Positions 26,793-35,632 are shown, numbered from the stretch's first letter. The stretch is DNA of 64,000 bases from DASXMT01 sp963803065 (GCA_963803065.1 CAWDKW010000009.1:372001-436000); one strand, 5' to 3'. A program made the numbers and translations. The notes: generated by a model from the letters alone, not told the origin.

Positions 26793-26854
26793 TCCCAACA
26801 CTGGACGGCTCGAGGCGTCGCATCCCAACACCTGGACGGCGTTGAGGCGTCGCA
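26793..26854. repeat. imperfect tandem repeat, about 30 bp x 2
   Basis: Two neighbouring copies (26793-26822 and 26823-26854) share TCCCAACAC-TGGACGGC and GAGGCGTCGCA, with a few differences and a 2-bp length change. They lie in the gap between the SRPBCC gene and the quinone oxidoreductase. Confidence 0.7.
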
Positions 26855-26889
26855 CCAGGACCGCCATCTTCGAGTTGGATGCCCGATGC

Positions 26890-27879
26890 TCATCGGACAT
26901 CCGAGAGGAGGAGCGTCTTGGCAACGGTCTCGCGGGATTCGATCGCCAGATGTGCCTTCGAGGCCTCAGCGAGTGAGAAGGCCTGGCCAATGAGGGGGGC
27001 CAGCCGTCCGGCTCTGACCTCGGCGAGCACGGCGGCGAGCAGCCGAGACCGGTCACCCTCGCCGTACTGGAGGTCGGCGATGGTGGTCACGGTCACGGCA
27101 CGGCGCTCCGCCTCCCCCGGGTCGATGGATGCGAACGAGCCGCTCGGGGTGCCGTGGGCCGAGAACCGCCCACCGTTGGCAATCAGCCCAAAGGCTTCTG
27201 CGCCGGTCGTGCCGCCGACGCCGTCGAGGACGACGGTGGGGCGGCGCCCACCGGTGGCGTCGAGGACCGCATCGGTCCAGCCCGGTTCGCCGTAGTCGAT
27301 CGCCGCTGCTGCCCCGGCTCCCGAAACGACATCTCGCTTCGTGGACCCCCGGGCAGCGCCGACAACCCTTGCGCCCCGGGTGGCGAGCAGTTGGACGAGA
27401 AGGATCCCCATCCCGCCTGCGGCGGCGAGGACGAGCGCCCATTCCCCCTTCTCCGGCGCGGTCGTCTCGAGAACGCGAAGCGCCGTGGTTCCATCGTGGA
27501 GGACAGCGGTGGCATCGAGGAGGTCGACTCCGTCGGGCACCGGGGCGCAGGCCTCGAGGTCGACCGCGGCGAGTTCGGCGTAGCCACCGGTGCCGCCGGG
27601 TCCGCCCGTGTGCGCCACCACCGGCCTGTCCCGCCAGCTGGCGTCGACCCCGTCGCCGAGGGCGACGACGGTGCCGCCCACACCGTTGCCCGGCACGTAC
27701 GGTGGTCGGATGGGGAAGTAGGCGGCTCCCCGACCGGAACGGATCATGGTGTCCACGAACAGCACGTCACAGGCCGCGGCGGCCACGACGACCTGGCCCG
27801 CCTCTGCCTGGGGATCCGGCAGGTCGCGCAGCTCGAGGACCTCAGGGCCACCGAAGCGGGCCACCTCGACGGCGCGCAT
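26890..27879 (-). CDS. zinc-independent quinone oxidoreductase (MDR family)
   Basis: The 329-residue protein is a medium-chain dehydrogenase/reductase of the quinone oxidoreductase type. It starts MRAVEVARFGGPEVLEL, has the VPGNGVGGTVVALG segment and an NADPH motif AAAGGMGILLVQLL, and lacks the catalytic zinc residues of true alcohol dehydrogenases. It probably reduces quinones or enones with NADPH. It follows the split-barrel gene on the same strand (1 bp apart), behind a SoxR-like operator, which suits quinone or redox-cycling stress. Confidence 0.87.
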   Translation of the reverse strand: MRAVEVARFGGPEVLELRDLPDPQAEAGQVVVAAAACDVLFVDTMIRSGRGAAYFPIRPPYVPGNGVGGTVVALGDGVDASWRDRPVVAHTGGPGGTGGYAELAAVDLEACAPVPDGVDLLDATAVLHDGTTALRVLETTAPEKGEWALVLAAAGGMGILLVQLLATRGARVVGAARGSTKRDVVSGAGAAAAIDYGEPGWTDAVLDATGGRRPTVVLDGVGGTTGAEAFGLIANGGRFSAHGTPSGSFASIDPGEAERRAVTVTTIADLQYGEGDRSRLLAAVLAEVRAGRLAPLIGQAFSLAEASKAHLAIESRETVAKTLLLSDVR

Positions 27880-27880
27880 G

Positions 27881-28309
27881 TCAGGCCACCTCGGTCCCGA
27901 GACCGGCCGGCGGCACATCTCGGGTCGCGAAGCCCGGGTGGTCGGGGTCCACGTTGAACGAGATGATGCGACGGGGCTGGATCCGGATGATCTCGGGCGC
28001 CAGATGGCCTTGCCGGTCGTGGGTGCCAACCGCCGTCTCGGCGACGCCGCGGATCTCGAGGAAATGGGCTCCTTCCATCGACTGCTCCGTGACCTCGTCG
28101 ACGACGAAGGCCACGTTCGGATTGGCCTGGACGTTGCGGTACTTGGCGCTGGCGCTCATGTTGAAACCGGTGATGTCGATGGTGCCGATCGTCGGGTTGT
28201 AGGTGAAGCCCAGTGGCTTGACCTGAGGGATCCCGTTCGGGCCCAACGTGGCCAGGTGACCGCGGGACTGGCGGGCGAGGAACCGCACTTCGGCTTCGTT
28301 GAGGGTCAT
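27881..28309 (-). CDS. F420-type pyridoxamine 5'-phosphate oxidase-like protein
   Basis: The 142-residue protein is a PPOX-class split-barrel oxidoreductase resembling the F420-binding FDOR-B group (Rv1155 family): RGHLATLGPNGIPQVKPLGF, then KYRNVQANPNVAFVVDE. It would reduce a substrate such as a quinone or tetrapyrrole with F420H2, or bind FMN instead. The ATG is about 8 bp from the predicted -10 box, so the transcript is probably leaderless, as is common in actinobacteria. The quinone oxidoreductase is co-directional. Confidence 0.8.
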   Translation of the reverse strand: MTLNEAEVRFLARQSRGHLATLGPNGIPQVKPLGFTYNPTIGTIDITGFNMSASAKYRNVQANPNVAFVVDEVTEQSMEGAHFLEIRGVAETAVGTHDRQGHLAPEIIRIQPRRIISFNVDPDHPGFATRDVPPAGLGTEVA

Positions 28310-28316
28310 GAAAGTG

Positions 28317-28347
28317 AGGCTAAAACCTCAAGTAAGGTTGAAGTCAA
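28317..28347 (-). promoter_or_regulatory. SoxR/MerR-like operator-promoter
   Basis: On the minus strand TTGACT (-35) and TAGCCT (-10) are separated by 19 bp, the long spacing used by MerR-family activators. Within the spacer CCTCAAGTAAGGTTGAAG (28326-28343, plus strand) matches the E. coli soxS box CCTCAAGTTAACTTGAGG well, with one perfect half site. It precedes an F420-type oxidoreductase and a quinone oxidoreductase, genes of the kind SoxR controls in Streptomyces. No regulator gene is nearby. Confidence 0.55.
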
Positions 28348-28477
28348 GAGGGAGAACCGGGACGCCCTGAAGCCGACGGGGCCGTCCGGGGTCATCACAG
28401 GTTGGATTCCCTTCGAGAACGGCGACCGACCACACGGCGTCCAAGTGATCAGGTCGCTAGGCTTCGTTGTCGTAGGG

Positions 28478-28515
28478 CGCCCAGCGCAAACCGACTCGCC
28501 CAGCGCAAACCGACT
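28478..28515. repeat. perfect 19-bp tandem duplication
   Basis: The unit CGCCCAGCGCAAACCGACT occurs twice in a row (28478-28496 and 28497-28515), 12 bp before the VOC-protein ATG. It could be a tandem regulator site or a recent slippage event. Confidence 0.85.
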
Positions 28516-28527
28516 GAGGAGAAGCAC

Positions 28528-29295
28528 ATGCCAGAGTTCACCTCGTACGACGCCGGCACCCCCTCCTGGGTGGATCACGCCACCAAGGACCTCGAAGCCT
28601 CCAATGCCTTCTACGGGACGCTCTTCGGGTGGGAGGCCGATGACCAGGGTGAGGAGATGGGTCACTACACCCTGATGCGCAAGGGCGGGAAGACCGTCGC
28701 CGGGAACATGCCGGCCATGGGCGAAGGTCAGCCCTGCGTGTGGGTGACCTACGTTTCGGTGGACAGTGCTGACGCGACCGTCGAGCAGGCAAAGAAGGCG
28801 GGTGCCATGGTGTTCGTCGAGCCGATGGACGTATCAGACATCGGGCGCATGGCCGTGTTCGCAGACCCCACCGGTGCTGCGATCGGCGTCTGGCAGCCGA
28901 AGTCGTTCATCGGGGCTGAGCTTGCAAACGAGGCCGGGGCGTTCGCATGGAACGAGCTGAACGCCCGGGACCTGCCCGCGTCCAGGGCGTTCTACACGAA
29001 GGTGTTCGGCTGGGAGCCCAACGACCTCGACATGGAGGGAATGAGCTACACCGAATGGAAGCTCGGCGACAAGACGGTTGCCGGAATGATGGCAATGCCT
29101 GACATGGTCCCGGCAGAGGTTCCGGCGCACTGGCTCGTCTACTTCGGGGTTGACGACACCGATGCCACCGTCGCCAAGGCGACCGAGCTTGGTGCTACTG
29201 CGCTTGTTCCACCGACCGATATACCGCCGGGACGCTTTGCCGTCTTGACTGACCCAGATGGTGCGACCTTTGCCGTGATCAAGATGCAATCGTGA
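28528..29295 (+). CDS. two-domain VOC-family (glyoxalase-like) protein
   Basis: The 255-residue protein has two glyoxalase/bleomycin-resistance (VOC) domains, about residues 10-125 and 140-255, with FYGTLFGWE and FYTKVFGWE marking the two repeats and PTGAAIGVWQ / PDGATFAVI the ends. Such proteins bind a metal and an antibiotic, glyoxalase-type or other substrate; the substrate cannot be named. The ATG at 28528 has GAGGAGA 5-6 bp upstream, and the preceding frame holds the 19-bp tandem repeat. Confidence 0.85.
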   Translation: MPEFTSYDAGTPSWVDHATKDLEASNAFYGTLFGWEADDQGEEMGHYTLMRKGGKTVAGNMPAMGEGQPCVWVTYVSVDSADATVEQAKKAGAMVFVEPMDVSDIGRMAVFADPTGAAIGVWQPKSFIGAELANEAGAFAWNELNARDLPASRAFYTKVFGWEPNDLDMEGMSYTEWKLGDKTVAGMMAMPDMVPAEVPAHWLVYFGVDDTDATVAKATELGATALVPPTDIPPGRFAVLTDPDGATFAVIKMQS

Positions 29296-29350
29296 CGATG
29301 CGCTGAGCTGCGAGCCATTGGTTCCGATCAGCCGGTCAGGGGCCATTTTC

Positions 29351-29386
29351 CTTTGATCTCACTCCCGGCACTTTGATCTCACTCCC
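29351..29386. repeat. 16-bp direct repeat
   Basis: CTTTGATCTCACTCCC occurs at 29351-29366 and 29371-29386, separated by GGCA. Its position at the edge of a noncoding stretch raises the possibility of a mobile-element end, but no transposase is present. Confidence 0.7.
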
Positions 29387-29765
29387 GTCAACCGTAGGCA
29401 CAGAAGGCCCGGAGGACGCGGTACGGCTCGGAGAGCCGGTGCAGAGGGCGGGGGTGGGTTGTCTGGGTTGGCGAGAGGCGACCAGGGACCCCGAGGACCG
29501 GGGACCCAGCGGGAGGTTTCGTCCCCGCCTGCTCTGGGTATCACCAGGCCGCAGCTCATGGCCGCCGGGCCACAACCGCAGCTCCGTGGACTGTGGCGGC
29601 GCAAAGTTTCCGGCGATGGAGGTCGACGAAGCCCCGTGGAGGTTCCCCTTGACGGGGTTTCGTCGCGTCCCGGGGTTCGCCATGAGCCGAGGTTCCCGCT
29701 GAGACTCGCAGGCCGAGGCGCCTTTCGGCGTAGATTCCTGGTTTCGGCCCGGAGTGGCCGCCACG

Positions 29766-29805
29766 CCAGGGGTCCAGGGGTCCAGGGGTCCAGGGGTCCA
29801 GGGGT
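29766..29805. repeat. 8-bp tandem repeat, five copies
   Basis: CCAGGGGT is repeated five times without change, 5 bp from the 3' end of the 76-residue gene. It may be a slippage-prone microsatellite. Confidence 0.9.
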
Positions 29806-29809
29806 GGGC

Positions 29810-30040
29810 TTACTTAATCTCAGAAGCTGATTCAGTCACCAGCACCTTGGTGAGCTTCGTGGACTCATCAATGAGCTGATTCAGCGCCGAATCTAGGGCG
29901 GTGTTCACCTTTTCGCGAGGGAACTCAATCACGAGGTCTTGCCAACTGTCGCCGATCTCCGCCTCAACGGTCGCCGCCAATCGCCAGCCAGCCTCGATCC
30001 CGTCATCTCTGGATATCTTGATGTTCTTTAGTCCGAGCAT
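29810..30040 (-). CDS. hypothetical protein, 76 aa
   Basis: This 76-residue protein (MLGLKNIKISRDDG...) mixes charged and hydrophobic residues normally and has lower GC than its neighbours, so it looks coding. No family is recognised and there is no signal or membrane segment. It has no clear ribosome site. Its function is unknown. Confidence 0.5.
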   Translation of the reverse strand: MLGLKNIKISRDDGIEAGWRLAATVEAEIGDSWQDLVIEFPREKVNTALDSALNQLIDESTKLTKVLVTESASEIK

Positions 30041-30228
30041 GTGCAGAGACTAAACCACCGAACTCTGTGCCTGACGATGAGGCGGTCCGTCCGCCTTCAC
30101 CGCCTCTGACCTGTGTTTTCCATGCAGTCCGAGCGTGGGGTCGATAGCGGCCCGATGCATGCGGCCTTGGCAACGGTGCAATCTGGGGGCGCAACCAGGC
30201 CGACGCCCTCCCCAACCGACCGCTCCGG

Positions 30229-30510
30229 TTAGAAGTTCGGCTCGATGTTGTGATCGGCCGAGACCATCCTTGCCTTCATCAGCGGGGCGGCCGGATTGTC
30301 GCTGACGCGCACAAGTCGGCTAGCACCATTGCTGACCCGACCGATGATCGGGCTGGCGCCGGCGACCAATGCCTCCTGCGGGATACGGAACAGGTCTCCG
30401 CTCCCCTCTTCGACATAAGCACCTGGCTCGCGGAGCTCCTCCCAAGTCGTTTGCAAGAGTGCGCTGCGGTGCTGCGGTTGGATGGACGCGCTTTGTCGCG
30501 CTTCGGGCAT
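30229..30510 (-). CDS. hypothetical protein, 93 aa
   Basis: The 93-residue protein (MPEARQSASIQPQHR...) has a GGAGG ribosome site 5 bp before its ATG, which supports translation. It contains TWEELREPGAYVEEGSGDLFRIP, predicted soluble. No domain is recognised. It is divergent from putA and could regulate or attend it, which is guesswork. Confidence 0.6.
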   Translation of the reverse strand: MPEARQSASIQPQHRSALLQTTWEELREPGAYVEEGSGDLFRIPQEALVAGASPIIGRVSNGASRLVRVSDNPAAPLMKARMVSADHNIEPNF

Positions 30511-30757
30511 GTTGTCCTCCGCGGGTAAATACAGCTGAACGGAGTGCCGAGAACCGCGGCGCGGTCAGCCTGCAGGCAACTCATCGCTAGGTTGAAGGCG
30601 GTGATTCGATCGACGCCCGACCCTCAATGGTCGTATCGCCGAACCCCCATGCCCGGCTGGCAACCCACACGCTGCCGCGCTTCGATAGTCGACCCGTTGG
30701 GCGACCCGGGTCAAGTCCCAATGGCAAAAGTTAACCTTGAATCACCTGAATTTCCGG

Positions 30758-33700
30758 ATGGTGCGCATGGACTTGATCGAGACCGACGATACGACACGGA
30801 TCGAGCGCTCCATCGCGCTGGCCGAGTCGCTGCTCGACGGCGCTGTGCGCCGCCGAGGAGGATGGTCGGCCCACCGCCGAAGACGACTCCGCCGCCTGCT
30901 CACCCACGCAAGTGGCACCCGGCTAGCCTTCTCGCTCTCCGACCGGGTGTTGCGACCGGTCGCGCCGGACGCCGCAGCACGGCAACTCGCCGAAATCGCG
31001 GCAACGGATCTCTCCGCCCTGCCTCGGATCGACCAACACCTGCTCCGTGCGGCGGCGGCCACCGGACAGGTCGCACCCCGACCCATTGTTGGTCTGGCCA
31101 AGGCAAGGATTCGCTTCGAAGCAAGACCGTTCGTCGCCCCGCTCGACGCCAGACCGCTCATCCAGCAGCTACACAGATTCGGTCGAAGCGGGCGGACTCC
31201 GAATCTCAACATCCTCGGCGAGATGGTCCTCGGTTGGGACGAGGCCGAACATCGCCGGACCCAGCTCGAATCGCTGTTGCGGCGCCCCGAGGTCCACTAC
31301 GTATCGGTGAAGATGTCCGCCATCGCACCTGGGCCCTCCCTCGTCGACTTCGAAGGCTCGCTGGCCCGCGCTGCCGAGCCGCTGAGGTCCCTCTACCGGG
31401 CCGCCTCGGCTCAGGAGCCCAACAAACTCATCACCTTGGACATGGAGGAGCACAGCGACCTCGACCTCACGGTGGCCCTATTCACCCGCGTCCTCGGTGA
31501 GCCCGAATTTGCCGGGCTCACGGCGGGCATCGCCATCCAGGCGTACATACCCGACAGCCACCCAGCGCTCAAGGTCCTGCTCGACTGGGCCGGGGCCCGG
31601 CAAGCGGCAGGCGGCGCACCGATCCGGATCCGATTGGTCAAAGGTGCAAACCTGGCGATGGAACGCGTGGAAGCCGAGCAGCACTGCTGGCCATCGCCCA
31701 CCTATGCGACCAAGACGGAGACCGACGCGTCCTACAAGCGGCTCCTCGAGCAGCTCGTCATGGCAGCCGCCGTTGGAGTCGCCCACATCGGCGTGGCCTC
31801 CCACAATCTGCTCGATCTGGCCTATGCGCTGACGGTTGGCGAGCAGCTCGACGGACCGATCACGATCGAGATGCTGGCCGGCATGGCCGACGACCAAGCC
31901 GACGAGCTGGTGGAGCGGGTGGGCAACGTCCTGGTCTACCTGCCCGTCACCTCGCGATCGGAATTCCACACAGCGATGGCGTACCTCGCCCGACGCCTCG
32001 ACGAGAACACCACTCCCGATGGGTTCCTCCGTCACGCCCTCGACCTCACTCCGGGCAGTGCCGCCTGGAGCGAGCAAACGGCCCGGTTCGCCGAGGCCGT
32101 CGTGGGCCGTCACCATGTCTCCACGGTGCCGAGGCAGCTCCAGGATCGCAAGGCGACAGCGACCCCCTTCGAGGGGACAACGTTCACCAACGAGGCGGAC
32201 ACCGATCTCACCGTTCCCGCCAACCGAGACTGGGCCGTCGCCACGCTCCTTGCCTCGGTCCGGCCGGCACCGGATGCCGTCACCGTTGGTGAGGTGGACG
32301 CCGCAGTGGCTCGATCGGCCGCGGCCCTCGAGCATTGGAGCAGGCAGTCGGGAGACCAGCGGAGCGCGCTGTTGCTGGCGGCAGCCCAGCGCATGGTTGA
32401 TGGTCGCCACGATGCCCTTGCTGCGATGGTACACGAAGCGGGAAAGACCTTCGCCGAAGGTGACCCCGAAGTATCCGAGGCCATCGACTACGCCCGCTGG
32501 TACGCGCATGGGATCGAGCTCCTCGACAGGCTTGCCTCATCAACCGGCAGCGAGCCTCTCGGCATCGTCGTCGTCGCCCCGCCGTGGAACTTTCCCTTTG
32601 CCATCCCCGCCGGCGGTGTCTTCGCCGCGCTGGCCGCCGGAAACACCGTCATTCTCAAACCGAGTCCCGAGGCCCGAGCCACGGCGGCGATACTGGTCAG
32701 CCAACTCCACCGCGCCGGCTTGGAGCCGGACTGCATCCAGCTCGTGGCCACTGACGACGATGATGCCGGAAGACGGCTCATCTCCCATCCCGAGGTAGGG
32801 GGTGTGGTTCTTACCGGGTCATGGGAGACGGCGAGGACCTTCGCCGACTGGGCTCCGGGTCGGCGGATCCTTGCTGAAACCAACGGGAAGAATGCGCTCG
32901 TCATCTCGGGCAACGCTGACATCGACGCCGCCGTGCGCGATCTCGTTCGTTCGGCCTTTTCCCACGCCGGCCAGAAGTGCTCAGCCGCCAGCCTGGCCAT
33001 CGTGGACGCATCGGTCTACGACAAGAGCCCGTTCCTCCGACAGCTGTCCGACGCCACCAGGAGCCTGCGGGTCGGCGTCGCCACCGATCCGGCGACCGAA
33101 GTCGGGCCCATCGTCGGCCCTGTCACCCCGGCCCTCATGCGTGCGCTGACGAGACTCGACCCCTATGAGCAGTGGCTGGTCGAACCCCGTCAGCTCGACA
33201 AACGGCTCTGGACTCCCGGCGTACGGGTCGGAGTCCAGCCGGGCTCATGGGCGCATCGCACGGAATGGTTCGGTCCGGTTCTCGGAGTCATGCGGGTGAG
33301 CGGCCTCGACGAAGCGATTCGCTGCCAAAACGGCGTGGACTACGGGCTGACAGCGGGGCTCCACTCGCTCGATCCGACCGAGCAACGGTCATGGATCGAC
33401 GCGGTCGAAGCCGGCAACCTCTATGTCAATCGCCATATCACCGGCGCGATCGTCGGCCGACAGCCCTTCGGTGGATGGAAGCGGTCGAGCTTCGGCCCGA
33501 CGGCGAAAGCGGGCGGCCCCAACTACCTGCTGTCGCTCCGCCGGTGGCGCGATCGGCGTCCCGCCAGCGTGGAAGAAGCCACGGCCAACTACGAGCGAGC
33601 CATGCATGAGCACTTCTCGATTGCCACAGAGCTGGCCGGTCTCCGGAGCGAGTCGAACCAGCTGCGCTACCGCCCACTCGTTCCCGGCGTGACGGTGCGC

Positions 33701-34096
33701 GTCGGCACCGAGGTAACACCAGACGAGGTGGGCAAGGCACGGGCGGCCGCCGCCATCACCACGACGGCCGTCCGCTTTTCGAGCCCGAACCCCAGGCGCG
33801 ACCTCGCCCATTTGGCGACGATCGAGGTCGAGACCGACCTGGCCCTTGCCCAAAGGCTCCGCAGCGAGGCGACCCGTCTGCGACTACTCGGGCACCCAGA
33901 AGATCAGGTTGTCGTCGCAGCGGCGCAAGCCGGCGTGACGGTGATCGACGAACCAATCTGCTCGGAGGGAAGGCTCGAATTGTCGCGCTGGCTACGTGAA
34001 CAGTCCATTTGTCGCAGCCTTCATCGCTATGGAAGCGTCGTGTATCCCCCCTTCGACCTCACCGAGCAGGTAGGTCACCGGGCGACACCATCATGA
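30758..34096 (+). CDS. putA: bifunctional proline dehydrogenase / glutamate semialdehyde dehydrogenase
   Basis: The 1,112-residue enzyme oxidises proline to glutamate in two steps. The N-terminal proline dehydrogenase barrel (FAD) has YVSVKMSAI, LDMEEHSDLDLT, AIQAYIPDSHP and RIRLVKGANL. The aldehyde dehydrogenase half has APPWNFPFAIPAGG, the glutamate in LAETNGKNALV and the catalytic cysteine in AGQKCSAA. A C-terminal extension of about 180 residues follows. No DNA-binding ribbon-helix-helix domain is seen, so it is a catabolic rather than autoregulating PutA. The start is uncertain (ATG 30758 or 30767; no strong ribosome site). It is 30 bp before the ornithine cyclodeaminase gene. Confidence 0.93.
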   Translation: MVRMDLIETDDTTRIERSIALAESLLDGAVRRRGGWSAHRRRRLRRLLTHASGTRLAFSLSDRVLRPVAPDAAARQLAEIAATDLSALPRIDQHLLRAAAATGQVAPRPIVGLAKARIRFEARPFVAPLDARPLIQQLHRFGRSGRTPNLNILGEMVLGWDEAEHRRTQLESLLRRPEVHYVSVKMSAIAPGPSLVDFEGSLARAAEPLRSLYRAASAQEPNKLITLDMEEHSDLDLTVALFTRVLGEPEFAGLTAGIAIQAYIPDSHPALKVLLDWAGARQAAGGAPIRIRLVKGANLAMERVEAEQHCWPSPTYATKTETDASYKRLLEQLVMAAAVGVAHIGVASHNLLDLAYALTVGEQLDGPITIEMLAGMADDQADELVERVGNVLVYLPVTSRSEFHTAMAYLARRLDENTTPDGFLRHALDLTPGSAAWSEQTARFAEAVVGRHHVSTVPRQLQDRKATATPFEGTTFTNEADTDLTVPANRDWAVATLLASVRPAPDAVTVGEVDAAVARSAAALEHWSRQSGDQRSALLLAAAQRMVDGRHDALAAMVHEAGKTFAEGDPEVSEAIDYARWYAHGIELLDRLASSTGSEPLGIVVVAPPWNFPFAIPAGGVFAALAAGNTVILKPSPEARATAAILVSQLHRAGLEPDCIQLVATDDDDAGRRLISHPEVGGVVLTGSWETARTFADWAPGRRILAETNGKNALVISGNADIDAAVRDLVRSAFSHAGQKCSAASLAIVDASVYDKSPFLRQLSDATRSLRVGVATDPATEVGPIVGPVTPALMRALTRLDPYEQWLVEPRQLDKRLWTPGVRVGVQPGSWAHRTEWFGPVLGVMRVSGLDEAIRCQNGVDYGLTAGLHSLDPTEQRSWIDAVEAGNLYVNRHITGAIVGRQPFGGWKRSSFGPTAKAGGPNYLLSLRRWRDRRPASVEEATANYERAMHEHFSIATELAGLRSESNQLRYRPLVPGVTVRVGTEVTPDEVGKARAAAAITTTAVRFSSPNPRRDLAHLATIEVETDLALAQRLRSEATRLRLLGHPEDQVVVAAAQAGVTVIDEPICSEGRLELSRWLREQSICRSLHRYGSVVYPPFDLTEQVGHRATPS

Positions 34097-34126
34097 TCGG
34101 ACGAAACGAGCGCCATGGAGGTGACC

Positions 34127-35350
34127 ATGGAAACCGAGACCGTTGAGCTGTCCGGTCACATCATCGACTCGCTACTCTTGGCCAAGGTGCTCGATATGAT
34201 CATCGAAGCCGGTGCCGACTACGAGATGACAGACGTCGACATTGGCCGCACGAATGCCGACGCCAGCAGTGTCCAGTTGGAGATCTCCGCCCTGGACAGG
34301 TCCACCCTTGATCGCCTGCTCGAGAACCTACAGGTCCAGGGCGTCAATCGACTGCAACGCGTCGCAGCCCGGCTGGTGGCGTGCGAGCGAGATGGCGTCC
34401 TGCCGGCGGACTTCTACTCGACCACCAACCTCCCGACCCGGGTGATGACCGAACAGGGACTGCTCACCGTCGAGAATCCGGAAATGGACTGCGCCCTCGT
34501 CGTGCGAGACAGCACCGCACGCACCGTCCCGATGCACCGCGTGCGCGCAGGCGACCTGGTCGTGGTCGGTCTCGATGGGGTCGCGGTAACGACGCCCTCA
34601 CGTCCGCGTGGGTCCAATCCCTTCGAGTTCATGGCATCGGAGGTGAGCTCGGAGAAGCCAAAGACGCTCCTCGTGGCGCGGGTTGCCGAACGGCTTCGGG
34701 CGGCGCGCACCGCCGGTGGCAAGATATTGGTCGTCGCCGGCCCCGCCGTGATCCATACCGGGGCCGGCCCCGATCTCGCTCGACTAGTGCACGACGGTTG
34801 GGTCGACGTCCTGTTCGCCGGGAACGGCTTCGCCACGCATGACATCGAGTCCAACGTGCTGGGCACCTCGCTCGGCGTCTCGGTGAACGAGGGAACGCCG
34901 ACCGAACACGGCCACGCCAATCATCTCCGGGCGATCAACGAGGTACGCCGCGCCGGATCCATCGCAGCGGCAGTCGCCACCGGATGGCTGTCGGGCGGTG
35001 TGATGTACGAATGCGACCGGTCTGCCGTGCCGTTTCTCTTGGCCGGGTCGCTCCGAGACGACGGGCCGTTGCCCGACGTCATCACTGACGTCGTCCACGC
35101 CGCCGACAAGATGCGCGAGCTCATCGGCGGGGTGACCGTTGCGTTGATGCTCGCCTCAACCCTGCACGCCATAGCCACCGGCAACATCCTGCCCGCCTGG
35201 GTCGAGACCTACTGTGTCGACATCAATCAGGCGGTCGTGACGAAGCTTGCCGATCGGGGTAGTCACCAAGCCCTCGGAATCGTCACCGACGTCGGCCTGT
35301 TCGTTGGGGAGCTCGCCAAAGAGCTGGTTCCGCTGGCTGGCCAACCATGA
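34127..35350 (+). CDS. TIGR00300-type ornithine cyclodeaminase
   Basis: The 407-residue protein belongs to the LOR/SDH-conserved TIGR00300 family, whose archaeal and cyanobacterial (AgrE/ArgZ C-terminal) members are ornithine cyclodeaminases converting ornithine to proline and ammonia. Typical segments are HIIDSLLLAKVLDMII, VVAGPAVIHTGAGPDLARL, VLFAGNGFATHDIESN and VNEGTPTEHGHANHL. The ATG at 34127 has GGAGG 5 bp upstream; a start four codons earlier lacks one. It directly follows putA, so its product proline can feed PutA. Its stop overlaps the start of a truncated arginine dihydrolase frame. Confidence 0.87.
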   Translation: METETVELSGHIIDSLLLAKVLDMIIEAGADYEMTDVDIGRTNADASSVQLEISALDRSTLDRLLENLQVQGVNRLQRVAARLVACERDGVLPADFYSTTNLPTRVMTEQGLLTVENPEMDCALVVRDSTARTVPMHRVRAGDLVVVGLDGVAVTTPSRPRGSNPFEFMASEVSSEKPKTLLVARVAERLRAARTAGGKILVVAGPAVIHTGAGPDLARLVHDGWVDVLFAGNGFATHDIESNVLGTSLGVSVNEGTPTEHGHANHLRAINEVRRAGSIAAAVATGWLSGGVMYECDRSAVPFLLAGSLRDDGPLPDVITDVVHAADKMRELIGGVTVALMLASTLHAIATGNILPAWVETYCVDINQAVVTKLADRGSHQALGIVTDVGLFVGELAKELVPLAGQP

Positions 35351-35478
35351 GCTCGACGCTCGACTGGGGCCATCGTGAGTTGATGTGTCCCCCGCCGTTC
35401 TTCGGCGTGCTCTACGAGTTCAACCCGTGGATGCACCGCGAGGTGACCATCGATCCCGTTCGAGCGCTCGAACAGTAG
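35347..35478 (+). pseudogene. truncated arginine dihydrolase N-terminus
   Basis: A 43-residue frame starts in an ATGA overlap with the cyclodeaminase stop. It encodes CPPPFFGVLYEFNPWMHREV, which matches the start of amidinotransferase-fold arginine dihydrolases (the N-terminal half of AgrE/ArgZ). A TAG stop ends it at 35478 and the sequence beyond has no similarity. The rest of the gene appears deleted, leaving ornithine rather than arginine as the entry point here. Confidence 0.65.
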
Positions 35479-35632
35479 GATACGTACATCGTTGCCTCGG
35501 CCACGAACCTTTACCAAGCCGCGGGTGCGGAAACTCGGCCGAGTCGGGCAAGACTACAGAGTTCCAGCCGCCCTTGGCTCTGCGCCATCCCAAATTTAGG
35601 TCGTCGCAAATTGGTGCGAAAGAATGAGATAG

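Larger units (their letters stand above)
29296..29809. other. intergenic region with repeats, no gene
   Basis: This 514-bp stretch has no convincing gene. It holds a 16-bp direct repeat near its start and an 8-bp tandem repeat at its end. A hairpin CGGCTC-GGA-GAGCCG (29424-29438) is visible. The frames through it are proline/arginine-rich and lack similarity, and one could be remnant mobile-element sequence. Confidence 0.5.

Noticed and set aside
29336..29764. 142-codon minus-strand frame in the repeat region
   Set aside because: Composition is Ser/Pro/Arg-rich, it crosses the direct repeats and has no recognisable family.
30709..30735. GGGTCAAGTCCC before putA as a DosR-like box
   Set aside because: The arms are separated by 2 bp rather than 4, so the spacing is wrong.
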